The position numbers and the translations under genes were made by a program. Below the pieces are notes generated by a model. The model was not told the DNA's origin. It did no database searches and was given only the letters and a program-made list of their open reading frames with translations. Below, in pieces: positions 27,181 to 38,069 of a stretch of 64,000 nucleotides of DNA (within the stretch, counting starts at the first letter, position 1; each line of letters opens with the position of its first letter). The DNA comes from Streptomyces sp. NBC_01232 (GTDB taxonomy: Bacteria; Actinomycetota; Actinomycetes; Streptomycetales; Streptomycetaceae), in the NCBI RefSeq assembly GCF_035989885.1, contig NZ_CP108518.1, positions 5,013,001 through 5,077,000 on the forward strand, in the 5' to 3' direction.

Positions 27181-27500
27181 CCGAGGAGACTCTCGTGCGG
27201 GGCACCGCCCCACACCACCGAGCCTCGCCGGCGTTTGAGGCGCGGCCCGAGGCGGAACGCGGCCGCGCCGCACACTGCCGAGCCCGCCGGGAGGGCATCG
27301 GCCGAGGAGACTCTCGTGCGGGGCACCGCCCCACATCACCGAGCCTCGCCGGCGTTTGAGGCGCGGCTCGAGGCGGGACGCGGCCGCGCCGCACACCGCC
27401 GAGCCCGCCCGCAGGGCACCGGCCCCGCCGGCGTTTGAGGCGCGGCCCGAGGCGGAACGCGGCCGCGCCGCACACCGCCGAGCCCGCCCGCAGGGCAGAG
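27181..27500 (+). repeat. Direct repeats, period 121 bp then 79 bp
   Basis: Copy 1 starts at 27181 and copy 2 at 27302 (offset 121 bp), differing at a few bases. Copy 3 (about 27423-27500) lacks the first 42 bp of the unit. All share CGCCGGCGTTTGAGGCGCGG and a G/C-rich tail ending AGCCCGCC. Copies 1 and 2 also carry the small palindrome GGGGCACCGCCCC. Confidence 0.85.
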
Positions 27501-27557
27501 GCCCCCCCGGGCCGGGACAGGCCCGCGCAGACGGGCACCGCCGAGCCGCCCGCAGGG

Positions 27558-28058
27558 TCAAGGGGTGGGGAGGGGGCCCCATGAGTGGGGGTCGGCTTCG
27601 GGGGCCGGCGGGCCGGACCGGCGGCGCCGGCGGTCGGCGGCGTCGCGGGCGGCCGCGGTCAGCGCCCAGGCGGGGAACGCGAAGGCCGTCAGCCCCAGGC
27701 CGATGGGCGCGAGCGACGAGGCGAGATCCATCTGCACGGCATGGCCGGCCGACGGCCCGCCGACGCGCGCAGCGACCGGCCCACGCGGCCGGTCGTCGAA
27801 CACTCCGTCGATCCTGATCCCGGGAAGGGTGAACGATCCGTCGGCGGCGGCGAAGTCCCCCGCGCACGTCATCGTCCGGTCCCCGCGAGAGTCGAACTCC
27901 CCCCACGTGCAGCGCTCCGCGCGGAACGTGCCGTCCACCCCCGTCAGTTGGGTGATGAGCCGCGGTACGGCCACGTGGCACATGAAGATCCCGACGGCGA
28001 CGCCGACGGCGATCGGGACGACGTGGAGCCATCGCACGCCGGAGTTCGTCCTGGTCAT
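27558..28058 (-). CDS. Membrane protein of unknown function
   Basis: 166 residues. Two membrane helices (about 9-29 and 124-146) flank an extracytoplasmic loop with two Cys (RCTWGEF and MTCAGDF) that could pair. C-terminal tail basic then Pro-rich. Start ATG 28058 is 7 nt after TACTGT, giving a leaderless mRNA. No family recognised. Upstream of groES but transcribed away from it. Confidence 0.6.
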   Translation of the reverse strand: MTRTNSGVRWLHVVPIAVGVAVGIFMCHVAVPRLITQLTGVDGTFRAERCTWGEFDSRGDRTMTCAGDFAAADGSFTLPGIRIDGVFDDRPRGPVAARVGGPSAGHAVQMDLASSLAPIGLGLTAFAFPAWALTAAARDAADRRRRRSGPPAPEADPHSWGPLPTP

Positions 28059-28065
28059 ACCGGGG

Positions 28066-28071
28066 ACAGTA
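28066..28071 (-). promoter_or_regulatory. -10 hexamer, leaderless membrane-protein gene
   Basis: Minus-strand TACTGT, 7 nt, ATG at 28058. Confidence 0.45.
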
Positions 28072-28147
28072 GTGATGCCGAACGGGCGTTCGCGCGGTTT
28101 TTCCGTGGCCGGTACCCGCCCTCGCGCAACGCCCGACCGGCCGGGAA

Positions 28148-28174
28148 TTGGCACTCCGCTTGACCGAGTGCTAA
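28148..28174 (+). promoter_or_regulatory. CIRCE operator 1 (HrcA site) of groES-groEL1
   Basis: TTGGCACTC, 9 nt, GAGTGCTAA: the CIRCE consensus with one changed base in the left arm. The promoter -35 TTGACC (28160-28165) lies inside the spacer, so HrcA binding would block RNA polymerase. Confidence 0.93.
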
Positions 28175-28189
28175 TCGCCGGAATAGTCT
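28160..28189 (+). promoter_or_regulatory. groES-groEL1 promoter
   Basis: TTGACC at 28160-28165, 18-bp spacer, TAGTCT at 28184-28189. It is flanked by the two CIRCE sites. Confidence 0.7.
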
Positions 28190-28194
28190 CGCAC

Positions 28195-28221
28195 CTGGCA
28201 CTCACCCCTGGTGAGTGCCAA
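28195..28221 (+). promoter_or_regulatory. CIRCE operator 2 (HrcA site)
   Basis: CTGGCACTC, 9 nt, GAGTGCCAA. It starts 47 bp after the first CIRCE and lies at the transcription start, a tandem arrangement that should tighten heat-shock repression. Confidence 0.92.
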
Positions 28222-28317
28222 CACAGCGACAGGCAGATCCGGCACCCGCGACGACGGATCGACCTGGTCGCCACCTCAGACAGTTAACCCCGGATCTCCG
28301 AAGGGGGAGGTCGGATC

Positions 28318-28626
28318 GTGACGACCACCAGCTCCAAGGTTGCCATCAAGCCGCTTGAGGACCGCATTGTGGTCCAGCCGCTGGACGCCGAGCAGACCAC
28401 GGCCTCCGGCCTGGTCATCCCGGACACCGCGAAGGAGAAGCCCCAGGAGGGCGTCGTCCTCGCGGTGGGCCCGGGCCGCTTCGAGGACGGCCAGCGTCTC
28501 CCGCTGGACGTCACCGTCGGCGACATCGTGCTCTACAGCAAGTACGGCGGCACCGAAGTGAAGTACAGCGGCGAGGAGTACCTCGTCCTCTCGGCTCGCG
28601 ACGTGCTCGCGATCGTCGAGAAGTAA
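28318..28626 (+). CDS. groES: Co-chaperonin GroES
   Basis: 102 residues, normal length. [33 protein letters not shown] contains the mobile loop that docks on Gro[19 protein letters not shown] and the final [16 protein letters not shown] end are canonical. GTG start behind a strong GGGGGAGG. First gene of the HrcA-controlled operon, followed by a hairpin and groEL1. Confidence 0.97.
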   Translation: MTTTSSKVAIKPLEDRIVVQPLDAEQTTASGLVIPDTAKEKPQEGVVLAVGPGRFEDGQRLPLDVTVGDIVLYSKYGGTEVKYSGEEYLVLSARDVLAIVEK

Positions 28627-28648
28627 TTCTCTTCATCAGTACTGCTTT

Positions 28649-28701
28649 GAGCTGCGCCCCTGGTCACCCCGCTGATTGCCGGGCGGCGAGGGGCGCAGCT
28701 C
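28649..28701 (+). terminator. Hairpin between groES and groEL1 (possible attenuator or processing site)
   Basis: Perfect 12-bp arms GAGCTGCGCCCC (28649-28660) and GGGGCGCAGCTC (28690-28701) enclose 29 nt. No T-run follows. It may partly stop transcription or protect the groES end, making GroES more abundant than GroEL1. Confidence 0.6.
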
Positions 28702-28729
28702 GTTAAACCCGAGTTTTCGAGAGGGCTGA

Positions 28730-30367
<1,638 letters not shown>

Positions 30368-30386
30368 TCGCACGCACCACGCCGAG

Positions 30387-30420
30387 AAGGCCCCGTTCCG
30401 CAGTCGCGGGACGGGGCCTT
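30387..30420 (+). terminator. Terminator of groES-groEL1
   Basis: 15-bp stem (AAGGCCCCGT... / ...ACGGGGCCTT, one G:U) with loop AGTC, also in position to end the converging NTF2-like gene. Confidence 0.8.
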
Positions 30421-30435
30421 CCCCGTGGTGGGGCC

Positions 30436-31146
30436 TCAGGTTCCGTACGGAGAACCGGATGCGCCCATCTGCATCTGCAGGGCTGCGGTGTTGTAGTGCC
30501 ACCAGCCCTCGATGATCTCTCCGTCCAGGCACCTGAAGGTGGTGCTCCCGGACATCTCGTACGTCTTCCCGGTCGGTGCGACTCCCATGAACGTGCCCTT
30601 GTGGGTGCCGCGCCAGTTCCACACCGTCGTGACCATGTCGCCCTCGGCCAGCTGGGCCTGCGGCTCGAAGGTCATGTCGAAGGCGGCGCGCCACGTCTCC
30701 ATGTCCGACCTCATGGAGTCGCGCCCGATGACGGTGGACTCCGCCTTGCCGGTGTCGTGGTCGATGTAGTTCGTCGCGAAGCACTCGTCGATGACGCTCA
30801 TGTTCCCGGCCATGGCCGCTTCCGTGAACACCCGGTCGGCGAGCTGCTTGTTGAGGTGTTCGTCGCGGACCACGTCCAGGTTCATGAACTTCGGCATGCC
30901 TTCGCAGAGCGCCACCATTTCCTGGAACATCCGGTCCGTCTCGGGGAGCCGGGAGTTCTTCATGGCCTCCTCGTACGAGGCGAACTCCACCATGTCCACG
31001 TAGTGGTTCCGGGCCTCGCGGTCCTGGCCGATCATCGTGTGCGTGGCTGTGCGCCTGCCGCTGCTCTGCTCCGCCCAGCGGTCGATGAGGGCGTTCATCT
31101 CGTCGAACCGCGTAGTCTCGTAATCGATCACTTGTACGAATGTCAT
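30436..31146 (-). CDS. Two-domain protein: alpha-beta barrel plus SnoaL/NTF2-like domain
   Basis: 236 residues. The first 100 (MTFVQVIDYETTRFDEMNALIDRWAEQSSGRR and HYVDMVEFASYEEAMKNS) look like a dimeric alpha-beta barrel of monooxygenase type. From about 103 on, a SnoaL-like fold: ADRVFTEAAMAGNMSVIDECFATNYIDHD, MRSDMETWRAAFDM, VTTVWNWRGTHKGTF and GSTTFRCLDGEIIEGWWHYN. SnoaL folds occur in polyketide cyclases and in many proteins of unknown role. ATG start behind GGGAGG. The fusion may be a stress or detoxification enzyme; substrate unknown. Confidence 0.68.
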   Translation of the reverse strand: MTFVQVIDYETTRFDEMNALIDRWAEQSSGRRTATHTMIGQDREARNHYVDMVEFASYEEAMKNSRLPETDRMFQEMVALCEGMPKFMNLDVVRDEHLNKQLADRVFTEAAMAGNMSVIDECFATNYIDHDTGKAESTVIGRDSMRSDMETWRAAFDMTFEPQAQLAEGDMVTTVWNWRGTHKGTFMGVAPTGKTYEMSGSTTFRCLDGEIIEGWWHYNTAALQMQMGASGSPYGT

Positions 31147-31242
31147 CGCGTCGCCTCCCGCGCTGGATGGGACAGGTCCAGTTTAGGGAGATTTCAGCCG
31201 GTTGGCCGCTTGTGCAGGGTTCCTTCGGGGTACCCTCCGGGG

Positions 31243-32016
31243 CTACTGGGGGCCGTACTTGCGGCCCGTACGCGAGGACACCCCGCCCAGCAGCCCGCGC
31301 GGCGCCAGCTTCACCACGCTCATCAGCGCCTTGTACCGCGGGTCCGGGATCGACACCGTCTTCCCCCGCGCCAGGTCGTCCAGGGCCGTGGCCACCAGCT
31401 TGTCGGCGTCCAGCCACATCCAGCCGGGGATGTTGTCCGTGCCCATCCCCGCCCGCTGGTGGAACTCCGTACGCACGAAGCCGGGGCACAGGGCCATCAG
31501 CCGCACCCCGGACCCCGCCAGGTCGCGCGCCGCGCCCTGGGTGAACTGCACGACCCAGGCCTTGCTCGCCCCGTAGGTGCCGCGCGGCACGAAGGCCGCC
31601 ACCGAGGCCACGTTGATCACGCCGCCGCGGCCGCGCGAGCGCATCGACGCGGTGGCCGCCGAGGTCAGCCGCAGCACCGCCTCGATGTGCACCTTCAGCA
31701 TGGTCAGCTCGTCGGCCATGGAGACCTCGAGGTAGCGGCCCTTGTTGCCGAAGCCGGCGTTGTTGACCAGCAGGTCCACCGGGTGCGTGCGGTCGTCGAG
31801 TCGCTGCTCGACCGCCGTGATGCCCTCCTCGGTGGAGAGGTCGGCGACCAGTACCTCGGCCTCGATGCCGTGCCGGTCGTGCAGCTCGGTCGCCTGCTCG
31901 CCGAGCCGCTTGGTGTCGCGTGCCACCAGTACCAGGTTGTGCCCCTGGGCGGCCAGCCGCCGGGCGAAGGCGGCGCCGATGCCCGCCGTGGATCCCGTAA
32001 TCAACGCAGTCGTCAT
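31243..32016 (-). CDS. Short-chain dehydrogenase/reductase
   Basis: 257 residues, classical SDR. Cofactor loop TGSTAGIG (7-14), NNAG (85-88), catalytic Ser138, Tyr148 and Lys152 (YGASK). An Arg after beta2 (VARD) favours NADPH. Substrate unknown. Start is leaderless: TAGGTT and 6 nt precede the ATG. Confidence 0.85.
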   Translation of the reverse strand: MTTALITGSTAGIGAAFARRLAAQGHNLVLVARDTKRLGEQATELHDRHGIEAEVLVADLSTEEGITAVEQRLDDRTHPVDLLVNNAGFGNKGRYLEVSMADELTMLKVHIEAVLRLTSAATASMRSRGRGGVINVASVAAFVPRGTYGASKAWVVQFTQGAARDLAGSGVRLMALCPGFVRTEFHQRAGMGTDNIPGWMWLDADKLVATALDDLARGKTVSIPDPRYKALMSVVKLAPRGLLGGVSSRTGRKYGPQ

Positions 32017-32022
32017 AGGCGC

Positions 32023-32028
32023 AACCTA
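32023..32028 (-). promoter_or_regulatory. -10 hexamer, leaderless SDR gene
   Basis: Minus-strand TAGGTT, 6 nt, ATG at 32016, in the 31-bp gap after the MOSC gene. Confidence 0.5.
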
Positions 32029-32047
32029 GCTTCCCCGGCTGACGGTG

Positions 32048-32743
32048 CTACCCCTCCCCGGTCTCCGCCCCGTACTTCTCCACGTACAGGCGCACCCGCT
32101 CGTGGGCCTTCGGCTCCATCGCCGTGCCCGCCGCCAGGGTGAGCGGCAGCAGCGCCCGCTCGGTGGTGAAGGCGCGGAACCAGAGCTGCACCGTCACGTC
32201 GTGGTCGGGCCGGTGGATGACCTCGATCGGGTCGCCGGGCGAGACCGACCCCGCCTCGATCACCCGCAGGTACGCGCCCGGCCGGGCCGCCTGTGTGAAC
32301 CGCTTGACCCAGCCGGCCTCGCCCAGGGCCCCCTGGAAGGTCCGGCACGGGATGCGGGCCGAGGCCACCTCGAGGACGAGGTCCGCGCCGACCCGCCAGC
32401 GGTCGCCGAGCCGCGCGGTGTTCAGGTCGATGCCGGAGGTGGTGAAGTTCTCGCCGAAGAGCCCGCCGGGCAGCTCGCGGCCGAGCTCGCGCTCCCACAG
32501 GTCCAGGTCCTCGCGGGCGTACGCGTAGACGGCCTGGTGGTCGCCGCCGTGGTGGCGCCGGTCGCAGACGGCGTCGCCGTCCAGGCCGCTGCCGAGGCCG
32601 TCGGCCTTCGGGCCCGGGGCGACGACGCGGACGGGTCCGGGCGCGGGGCGCTTGCCGATGCCCGTTCGCCCGCCCTCCGCGTCGGAGTAGTCGACGGCCG
32701 TGGCGCGGCCGAGGTTCACGGAGATGAGATGCATGGAGGCCAT
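32048..32743 (-). CDS. MOSC domain protein (YiiM-like)
   Basis: 231 residues. MOSC domains move sulfur or bind molybdenum cofactor. The conserved Cys lies in RIPCRTFQGALG (near residue 133). Other family blocks: GLDGDAVCDRRHHGGDHQAVYAY, LGRELPGGLFGENFTTSGID, GDRWRVG, RPGAYLRV and AGSVSPGDPIEVI. Probably a molybdenum-dependent hydroxylamine-type reductase component, as in YiiM/MARC, but this is inference. Leaderless start. Confidence 0.82.
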   Translation of the reverse strand: MASMHLISVNLGRATAVDYSDAEGGRTGIGKRPAPGPVRVVAPGPKADGLGSGLDGDAVCDRRHHGGDHQAVYAYAREDLDLWERELGRELPGGLFGENFTTSGIDLNTARLGDRWRVGADLVLEVASARIPCRTFQGALGEAGWVKRFTQAARPGAYLRVIEAGSVSPGDPIEVIHRPDHDVTVQLWFRAFTTERALLPLTLAAGTAMEPKAHERVRLYVEKYGAETGEG

Positions 32744-32749
32744 GGGACC

Positions 32750-32755
32750 ACGCTA
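32750..32755 (-). promoter_or_regulatory. -10 hexamer, leaderless MOSC gene
   Basis: Minus-strand TAGCGT, 6 nt, ATG at 32743. It is divergent from the LysR gene's own promoter 55 bp away. Confidence 0.5.
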
Positions 32756-32809
32756 ACCGACCGCCCCAAAGCGTCGCCGGGATATTGGCGCTGCGGTCAA
32801 AGCAGGCCT

Positions 32810-32815
32810 TATGCT
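32810..32815 (+). promoter_or_regulatory. -10 hexamer, leaderless LysR gene
   Basis: TATGCT, 6 nt, GTG at 32822. A TTGGCG at 32785-32790 may be the -35 (19-bp spacer). Confidence 0.55.
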
Positions 32816-32821
32816 CGAAAG

Positions 32822-33721
32822 GTGATCGAGGCACGTCATCTCCGGGTTCTGCGCGCTGTCGCCGGGACCGGGTCCTTCTCCGCAGCCGCCCGCGAGCTCG
32901 GCTGCACCCAGCCGGCCGTCTCCCAGCAGATGAAGGCGCTGGAGCAGTCGGCCGGCACTCCGCTGCTCATCCGCACCGGACGCGAAATGCGGCTGACCCA
33001 GGCGGGTGAGGCCCTGGTGCGCCATGCCGCGGGGATCCTGGCCGGGCTGACGGCCGCCGAGGAGGAGGTCGCGGCCATCGCCGGGCTGCGCGCGGGCCGG
33101 GTCCGGCTCGTGTCCTTCCCCAGCGGCAGCTCCACGCTGGTGCCGACCGCGCTCGCGGCGATGCGTTCCGAGCACCCGGGGACCCGCATCTCGCTGGTCG
33201 AGGCCGAACCGCCGCGCTCGGTGGAGATGCTGCGCGAGGGCGACTGCGACCTGGCGCTGGCCTTCCGTTACGGCGGGGCCGCCCATTCCGCCGCGGAGTG
33301 GGACGACCTCGTGGTGCGGCCGCTGCTGACCGACCGGCTCGTCGGGCTGGTCCCGGAGGGGCACCGGCTGGCCGGTGCGGAGCGCGTGGGCATGGCGGAG
33401 CTGGCCGACGAACCGTGGATCGCGGGCTGTCCGCGCTGTCGCCGCCACCTCGTGGAGGTGTGCGAGGGTGCGGGCTTCACCCCGCGCATCGACTTCGCCA
33501 CCGACGACTACCCGGCGGTGGTCGGCCTGGTCGGCGCGGGGCTGGGCGTCGCGGTGCTGCCGGAGCTCGCGGTGGAGTCCGTACGGGCCAAGGGCGTGAG
33601 CACGGTGGCCGTGGAGCCGGCGGTGGAGCGGGAGGTCGTCGCGCTGACCCTGCCCGACCTGGCCCGGGTGCCTGCCGTGGCCGCGACCCTGGCGCAGCTG
33701 GAGCGGGCGGCCGCGCGCTGA
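32822..33721 (+). CDS. LysR-family transcriptional regulator
   Basis: 299 residues. N-terminal winged helix: LRVLRAVAGTGSFSAAARELGCTQPAVSQQMKALEQ, followed by the helical linker and a periplasmic-binding-type effector domain from about 90 (RVRLVSFPSGSSTLVPTALAAM). It is divergent from the MOSC gene, and with only 78 bp between them it probably controls MOSC and/or SDR and itself. Effector unknown. Confidence 0.88.
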   Translation: MIEARHLRVLRAVAGTGSFSAAARELGCTQPAVSQQMKALEQSAGTPLLIRTGREMRLTQAGEALVRHAAGILAGLTAAEEEVAAIAGLRAGRVRLVSFPSGSSTLVPTALAAMRSEHPGTRISLVEAEPPRSVEMLREGDCDLALAFRYGGAAHSAAEWDDLVVRPLLTDRLVGLVPEGHRLAGAERVGMAELADEPWIAGCPRCRRHLVEVCEGAGFTPRIDFATDDYPAVVGLVGAGLGVAVLPELAVESVRAKGVSTVAVEPAVEREVVALTLPDLARVPAVAATLAQLERAAAR

Positions 33722-33735
33722 CCCGCGCCCCCGCC

Positions 33736-33759
33736 CGCCCCCGGCGGCGGCCGGGGGCG
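33736..33759. terminator. Hairpin after the LysR gene
   Basis: 9-bp stem CGCCCCCGG / CCGGGGGCG with loop CGGCGG, between the converging LysR and whiD genes. Confidence 0.55.
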
Positions 33760-33874
33760 GAACATCGGACGGCCCGGTACGGCCGAACGTGTGAAACGCG
33801 GGCCGGGCGGCGACACGCCCGGGTGTGCCGGTGATTCGAGGAAACGTTCCTTCGGACGTTCGTCGGGTGGGCTC

Positions 33875-34201
33875 TCAGCTCGGCGCGATCGGTCCGATCG
33901 CACTCGACGCGGGGATCAGGCGATGCCGGGCGCGGCCCATCAGCTCCTCGCGCTCGTCTTCGGTCAGGCCGCCCCACACCCCGTAGGGCTCTCGGACGGC
34001 GAGTGCGTGCGCGGCGCATTCCGAACGAACCGGGCATCGCATGCAGACCTCTTTAGCCGAGGCCTCGCGCGCGCTCCTGGCCGCGCCCCGCTCGCCTTCC
34101 GGATGGAAGAAGAGGGAGCTGTCGACCCCGCGGCAGGCGGCTAGCAGCTGCCAGTCCCAGAGGTCGGCGTTCGGTCCGGGGAGGCGGGAGAAATCTGCCA
34201 T
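33875..34201 (-). CDS. whiD: WhiB-family iron-sulfur regulator WhiD
   Basis: 108 residues from the ATG at 34201, which follows AGAGGG. Four Cys for a [4Fe-4S] cluster (AACRG, then VCMRC and SEC), then the GVWGG turn and a basic C-terminal part for DNA binding or sigma-factor contact. Next to bldM and sigD, this is the orthologue of Streptomyces WhiD, needed for spore maturation, and of mycobacterial WhiB3 by position. An upstream in-frame extension to 34255 is open but lacks a ribosome binding site. Confidence 0.9.
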   Translation of the reverse strand: MADFSRLPGPNADLWDWQLLAACRGVDSSLFFHPEGERGAARSAREASAKEVCMRCPVRSECAAHALAVREPYGVWGGLTEDEREELMGRARHRLIPASSAIGPIAPS

Positions 34202-34581
34202 TGGTAGTCCCTCTTGGTGCCGGTACTGAGGCGGATACGGTCCATGTCTCCACACCTACTGTCGGAGTAGATGTAAATATGACTCATTGGGAATCTAGCC
34301 TCAGACACGTGCCAAACGGAAGGAAAGCCGCCAAATAGGGCATAGCTCCAGATGGAGGACAAGCGGCTCGTGGCTCCTACGCCGTGATCGCTTCCTCACG
34401 TAGAGTGCTGAAGGTGTCCGTCCGACCCGTAACTCTTTCGAGTGACCATCGTTGAGAGTGCGAAGGCGGTTGAACCAACAAGTTCTCGGACAGGTGTCCG
34501 GGAGCATCGACCGCACAGGTGACGATACGTACCAGCCTGGAGGCTCAAGGTGACGCGCATCAGCAGCTGCGGAGGGCGGTC
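34202..34581. promoter_or_regulatory. whiD-bldM divergent control region
   Basis: 380 bp, notably AT-richer than its surroundings. On the minus strand TAGATT (34289-34294) is a candidate -10 for whiD. On the plus strand a sigma-BldN promoter lies at 34428-34455. A small palindrome CTCCAGATGGAG is near 34350. Both genes are developmental, so several regulators probably bind here. Confidence 0.55.
34428..34455 (+). promoter_or_regulatory. sigma-BldN promoter of bldM
   Basis: CGTAAC at 34428-34433, exactly 16 bp, CGTTGA at 34450-34455. This is the consensus known for the ECF sigma factor BldN, which controls bldM. The leader to the bldM ATG is about 120 nt. Confidence 0.88.
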
Positions 34582-35193
34582 ATGACATCCGTCCTCGTCT
34601 GCGACGACTCCCCGCTTGCCCGAGAGGCGCTCCGCCGCGCGGTTGCCACCGTGCCCGGCGTCGAGCGTGTGACGACGGCTGCCAACGGCGAGGAAGTCCT
34701 CCGCCGCTGGGGCGCCGACCGCTCCGACCTGATTCTGATGGATGTACGGATGCCCGGGCTGGGCGGTGTGGAGACGGTCCGCCGACTGCTCTCGGCCGAC
34801 CCCGGCGCCCGCATCATCATGCTGACGGTCGCCGAGGACCTGGACGGCGTGGCCCTCGCGGTCGCCGCCGGCGCCCGTGGCTACCTGCACAAGGACGCCT
34901 CGCGCGCCGAACTGCGGGCCACGGTCACCCAGGCCCTCGCCGACCCGACCTGGCGACTGGCCCCGCGCCGGCTCCGCTCGGCCGAGATGGGCGCCGCGCC
35001 CACGCTCACCGCGCGCGAGATCCAGGTCCTGGAGGGCATGAGTCACGGCCGGTCCAATGCGGAGATCGGGCGCGAGCTCTTCCTCTCCGAGGACACGGTC
35101 AAGACGCACGCCCGTCGGCTGTTCAAGAAGCTCGGTGCCTCGGACCGGGCGCACGCTGTGGCCCTCGGCTTCCGCTGGGGTCTGGTCCGCTGA
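34582..35193 (+). CDS. bldM: Atypical response regulator BldM
   Basis: 203 residues, the length of S. coelicolor BldM as I recall. Receiver domain 1-120 (VCDDSPLAREALRR, phospho-site-like Asp54 in LILMDVRMPG, LTVAEDLDGVALAV, HKDAS), then a LuxR/NarL helix-turn-helix (LTAREIQVLEGMSHGRSNAEIGRELFLSEDTVKTHARRLFKKLG). BldM governs aerial hyphae and, with WhiI, sporulation. No sensor kinase is adjacent. ATG with GGAGGG. A terminator follows. Confidence 0.94.
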   Translation: MTSVLVCDDSPLAREALRRAVATVPGVERVTTAANGEEVLRRWGADRSDLILMDVRMPGLGGVETVRRLLSADPGARIIMLTVAEDLDGVALAVAAGARGYLHKDASRAELRATVTQALADPTWRLAPRRLRSAEMGAAPTLTAREIQVLEGMSHGRSNAEIGRELFLSEDTVKTHARRLFKKLGASDRAHAVALGFRWGLVR

Positions 35194-35254
35194 CCTCCCG
35201 GTCGTGGCCGGGCCCCGCCCGGTCCGCCGCAGGCCGCGGATCTTCGAGAGCGGT

Positions 35255-35276
35255 CCCGTCCGCACCCGCGGACGGG
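35255..35276 (+). terminator. Terminator of bldM
   Basis: 9-bp perfect stem CCCGTCCGC / GCGGACGGG, loop ACCC. The remaining sequence to 35459 has no gene. Confidence 0.6.
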
Positions 35277-35459
35277 GCGGCGCGCCGCCCTCGCCGTCTC
35301 TCGAATTCGGGGTAGCCCCGTCCCCCGCCGTACCCGGTGCGCACCCGGGGATTGGCGGGGCACAATCCGGGGGACGTCTCGCTTCGTGCGCGATGCCGCA
35401 TCCTTGAGGGTGTGGAGTCTCTCGGGGACTATTCGGCCGAGCGGGAGGGGAGGGCGCAG

Positions 35460-36182
35460 ATGATGGGTTCCGGCGCACCTGCTCATAACGCTTCGATGCA
35501 CAACAAGGGCCACGGCGACGCGGATGCTCCGGCGCCAAGGCACCATGGATTGATGCGCGACGACGAGGCCTTGGGGTCACCCGCGGCCACAGGCCCGACC
35601 GGCGCCGCCAGAGGCGGCAGTGCCGGGGGTGTCAGCGCGCTCGTACGCCGGGCGGTGGAGGGCGACGAGCAGGCCACGCACGACCTGCTCGCCTTCGTGC
35701 ACCCCCTTGCGATCCGCTATTGCCGCACCCGGCTCTCGCGATTGCCGGGTGACGCTCGTCACTTCGTGGAGGACCTGGCGCAGGAGGTCTGCGTCGCCGT
35801 CCTGATGGCGCTGCCGCGCTACCGGGACACCGGGCGGCCCTTCGAGGCCTTCGTCTTCGCGATCGCCGCGCACAAGGTCGCCGACCTGCAGCGGGCCGCC
35901 ATGCGGCACCCGGGCAGCACGGCCGTGCCCTCCGACGAGATGCCGGAACGGCCCGACGACTCGCTGGGCCCCGAGGAGCGCGCGCTGCTCAGCAGCGACG
36001 CCGCCTGGGCCAAGAAGCTGCTGGCGAACCTTCCGGAGAACCAGCGAGAGCTCCTCGTGCTGCGGGTGGCCGTCGGGCTGACCGCGGAGGAGACCGGGCA
36101 GATGCTCGGAATGTCCCCCGGGGCCGTGCGCGTCGCCCAGCACCGGGCACTCAGCAGGCTGCGGGCGCTCGCCGAGCAGTAG
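35460..36182 (+). CDS. sigD: ECF-type sigma factor, SigD orthologue
   Basis: 240 residues if it starts at the ATG at 35460, which follows GGGAGGGGAGGG; ATGs at 35496 and 35553 would give 228 or 209. Region 2: [18 protein letters not shown] and [19 protein letters not shown]. Region 4: [33 protein letters not shown] and [15 protein letters not shown]. No anti-sigma factor gene follows. Position between whiB-like and guaB matches mycobacterial SigD. The N-terminal 60 residues are variable and polar. Confidence 0.85.
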   Translation: MMGSGAPAHNASMHNKGHGDADAPAPRHHGLMRDDEALGSPAATGPTGAARGGSAGGVSALVRRAVEGDEQATHDLLAFVHPLAIRYCRTRLSRLPGDARHFVEDLAQEVCVAVLMALPRYRDTGRPFEAFVFAIAAHKVADLQRAAMRHPGSTAVPSDEMPERPDDSLGPEERALLSSDAAWAKKLLANLPENQRELLVLRVAVGLTAEETGQMLGMSPGAVRVAQHRALSRLRALAEQ

Positions 36183-36273
36183 GCGGCCGCGCGCCCGCGC
36201 CCTCGTACGGTCCGTGCCGGCTCCCTCGGTGCGGACCCCGGACCGGGGCTTCCGTCACGCGCCGCAATCGTAG

Positions 36274-37875
<1,602 letters not shown>

Positions 37876-37895
37876 CGGCCGCAGTCAGAGCCAGC

Positions 37896-37934
37896 GCGAG
37901 GAGCGGGTCCGGGGCAACCGGGCCCGCTCCTCGC
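37896..37934 (+). terminator. Terminator of guaB
   Basis: 12-bp perfect stem GCGAGGAGCGGG / CCCGCTCCTCGC with a 15-nt loop. Confidence 0.65.
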
Positions 37935-38069
37935 CGTTGCGGGGGCCCGGCCCGGGGCCCCGCCGCCCGTCGGCGGGCCGCAATGGTGTCCGTACGGCGG
38001 TCACCGGAACGCATGCCCCCGGCGTTCGGGGATACTGGACGGGCAGACCCAGAGGAAAGGCCACCACAC

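Larger units (their letters stand above)
26775..27557. repeat. GC-rich non-coding region rich in direct and inverted repeats
   Basis: About 780 bp with no credible gene; the open frames here have no motifs. It holds an inverted copy of a repeat unit (26839-26903), an imperfect inverted-repeat element (27002-27139), and two and a half direct copies of a unit (27181-27500). See those entries. Confidence 0.7.

Noticed and set aside
34141..34284. Small minus-strand ORF (MSHIYIYSDSRCGDMDRIRL...) overlapping the whiD start
   Set aside because: Codon use is unlike the genome, no ribosome binding site, and it lies in the whiD leader; probably chance in AT-rich control DNA.
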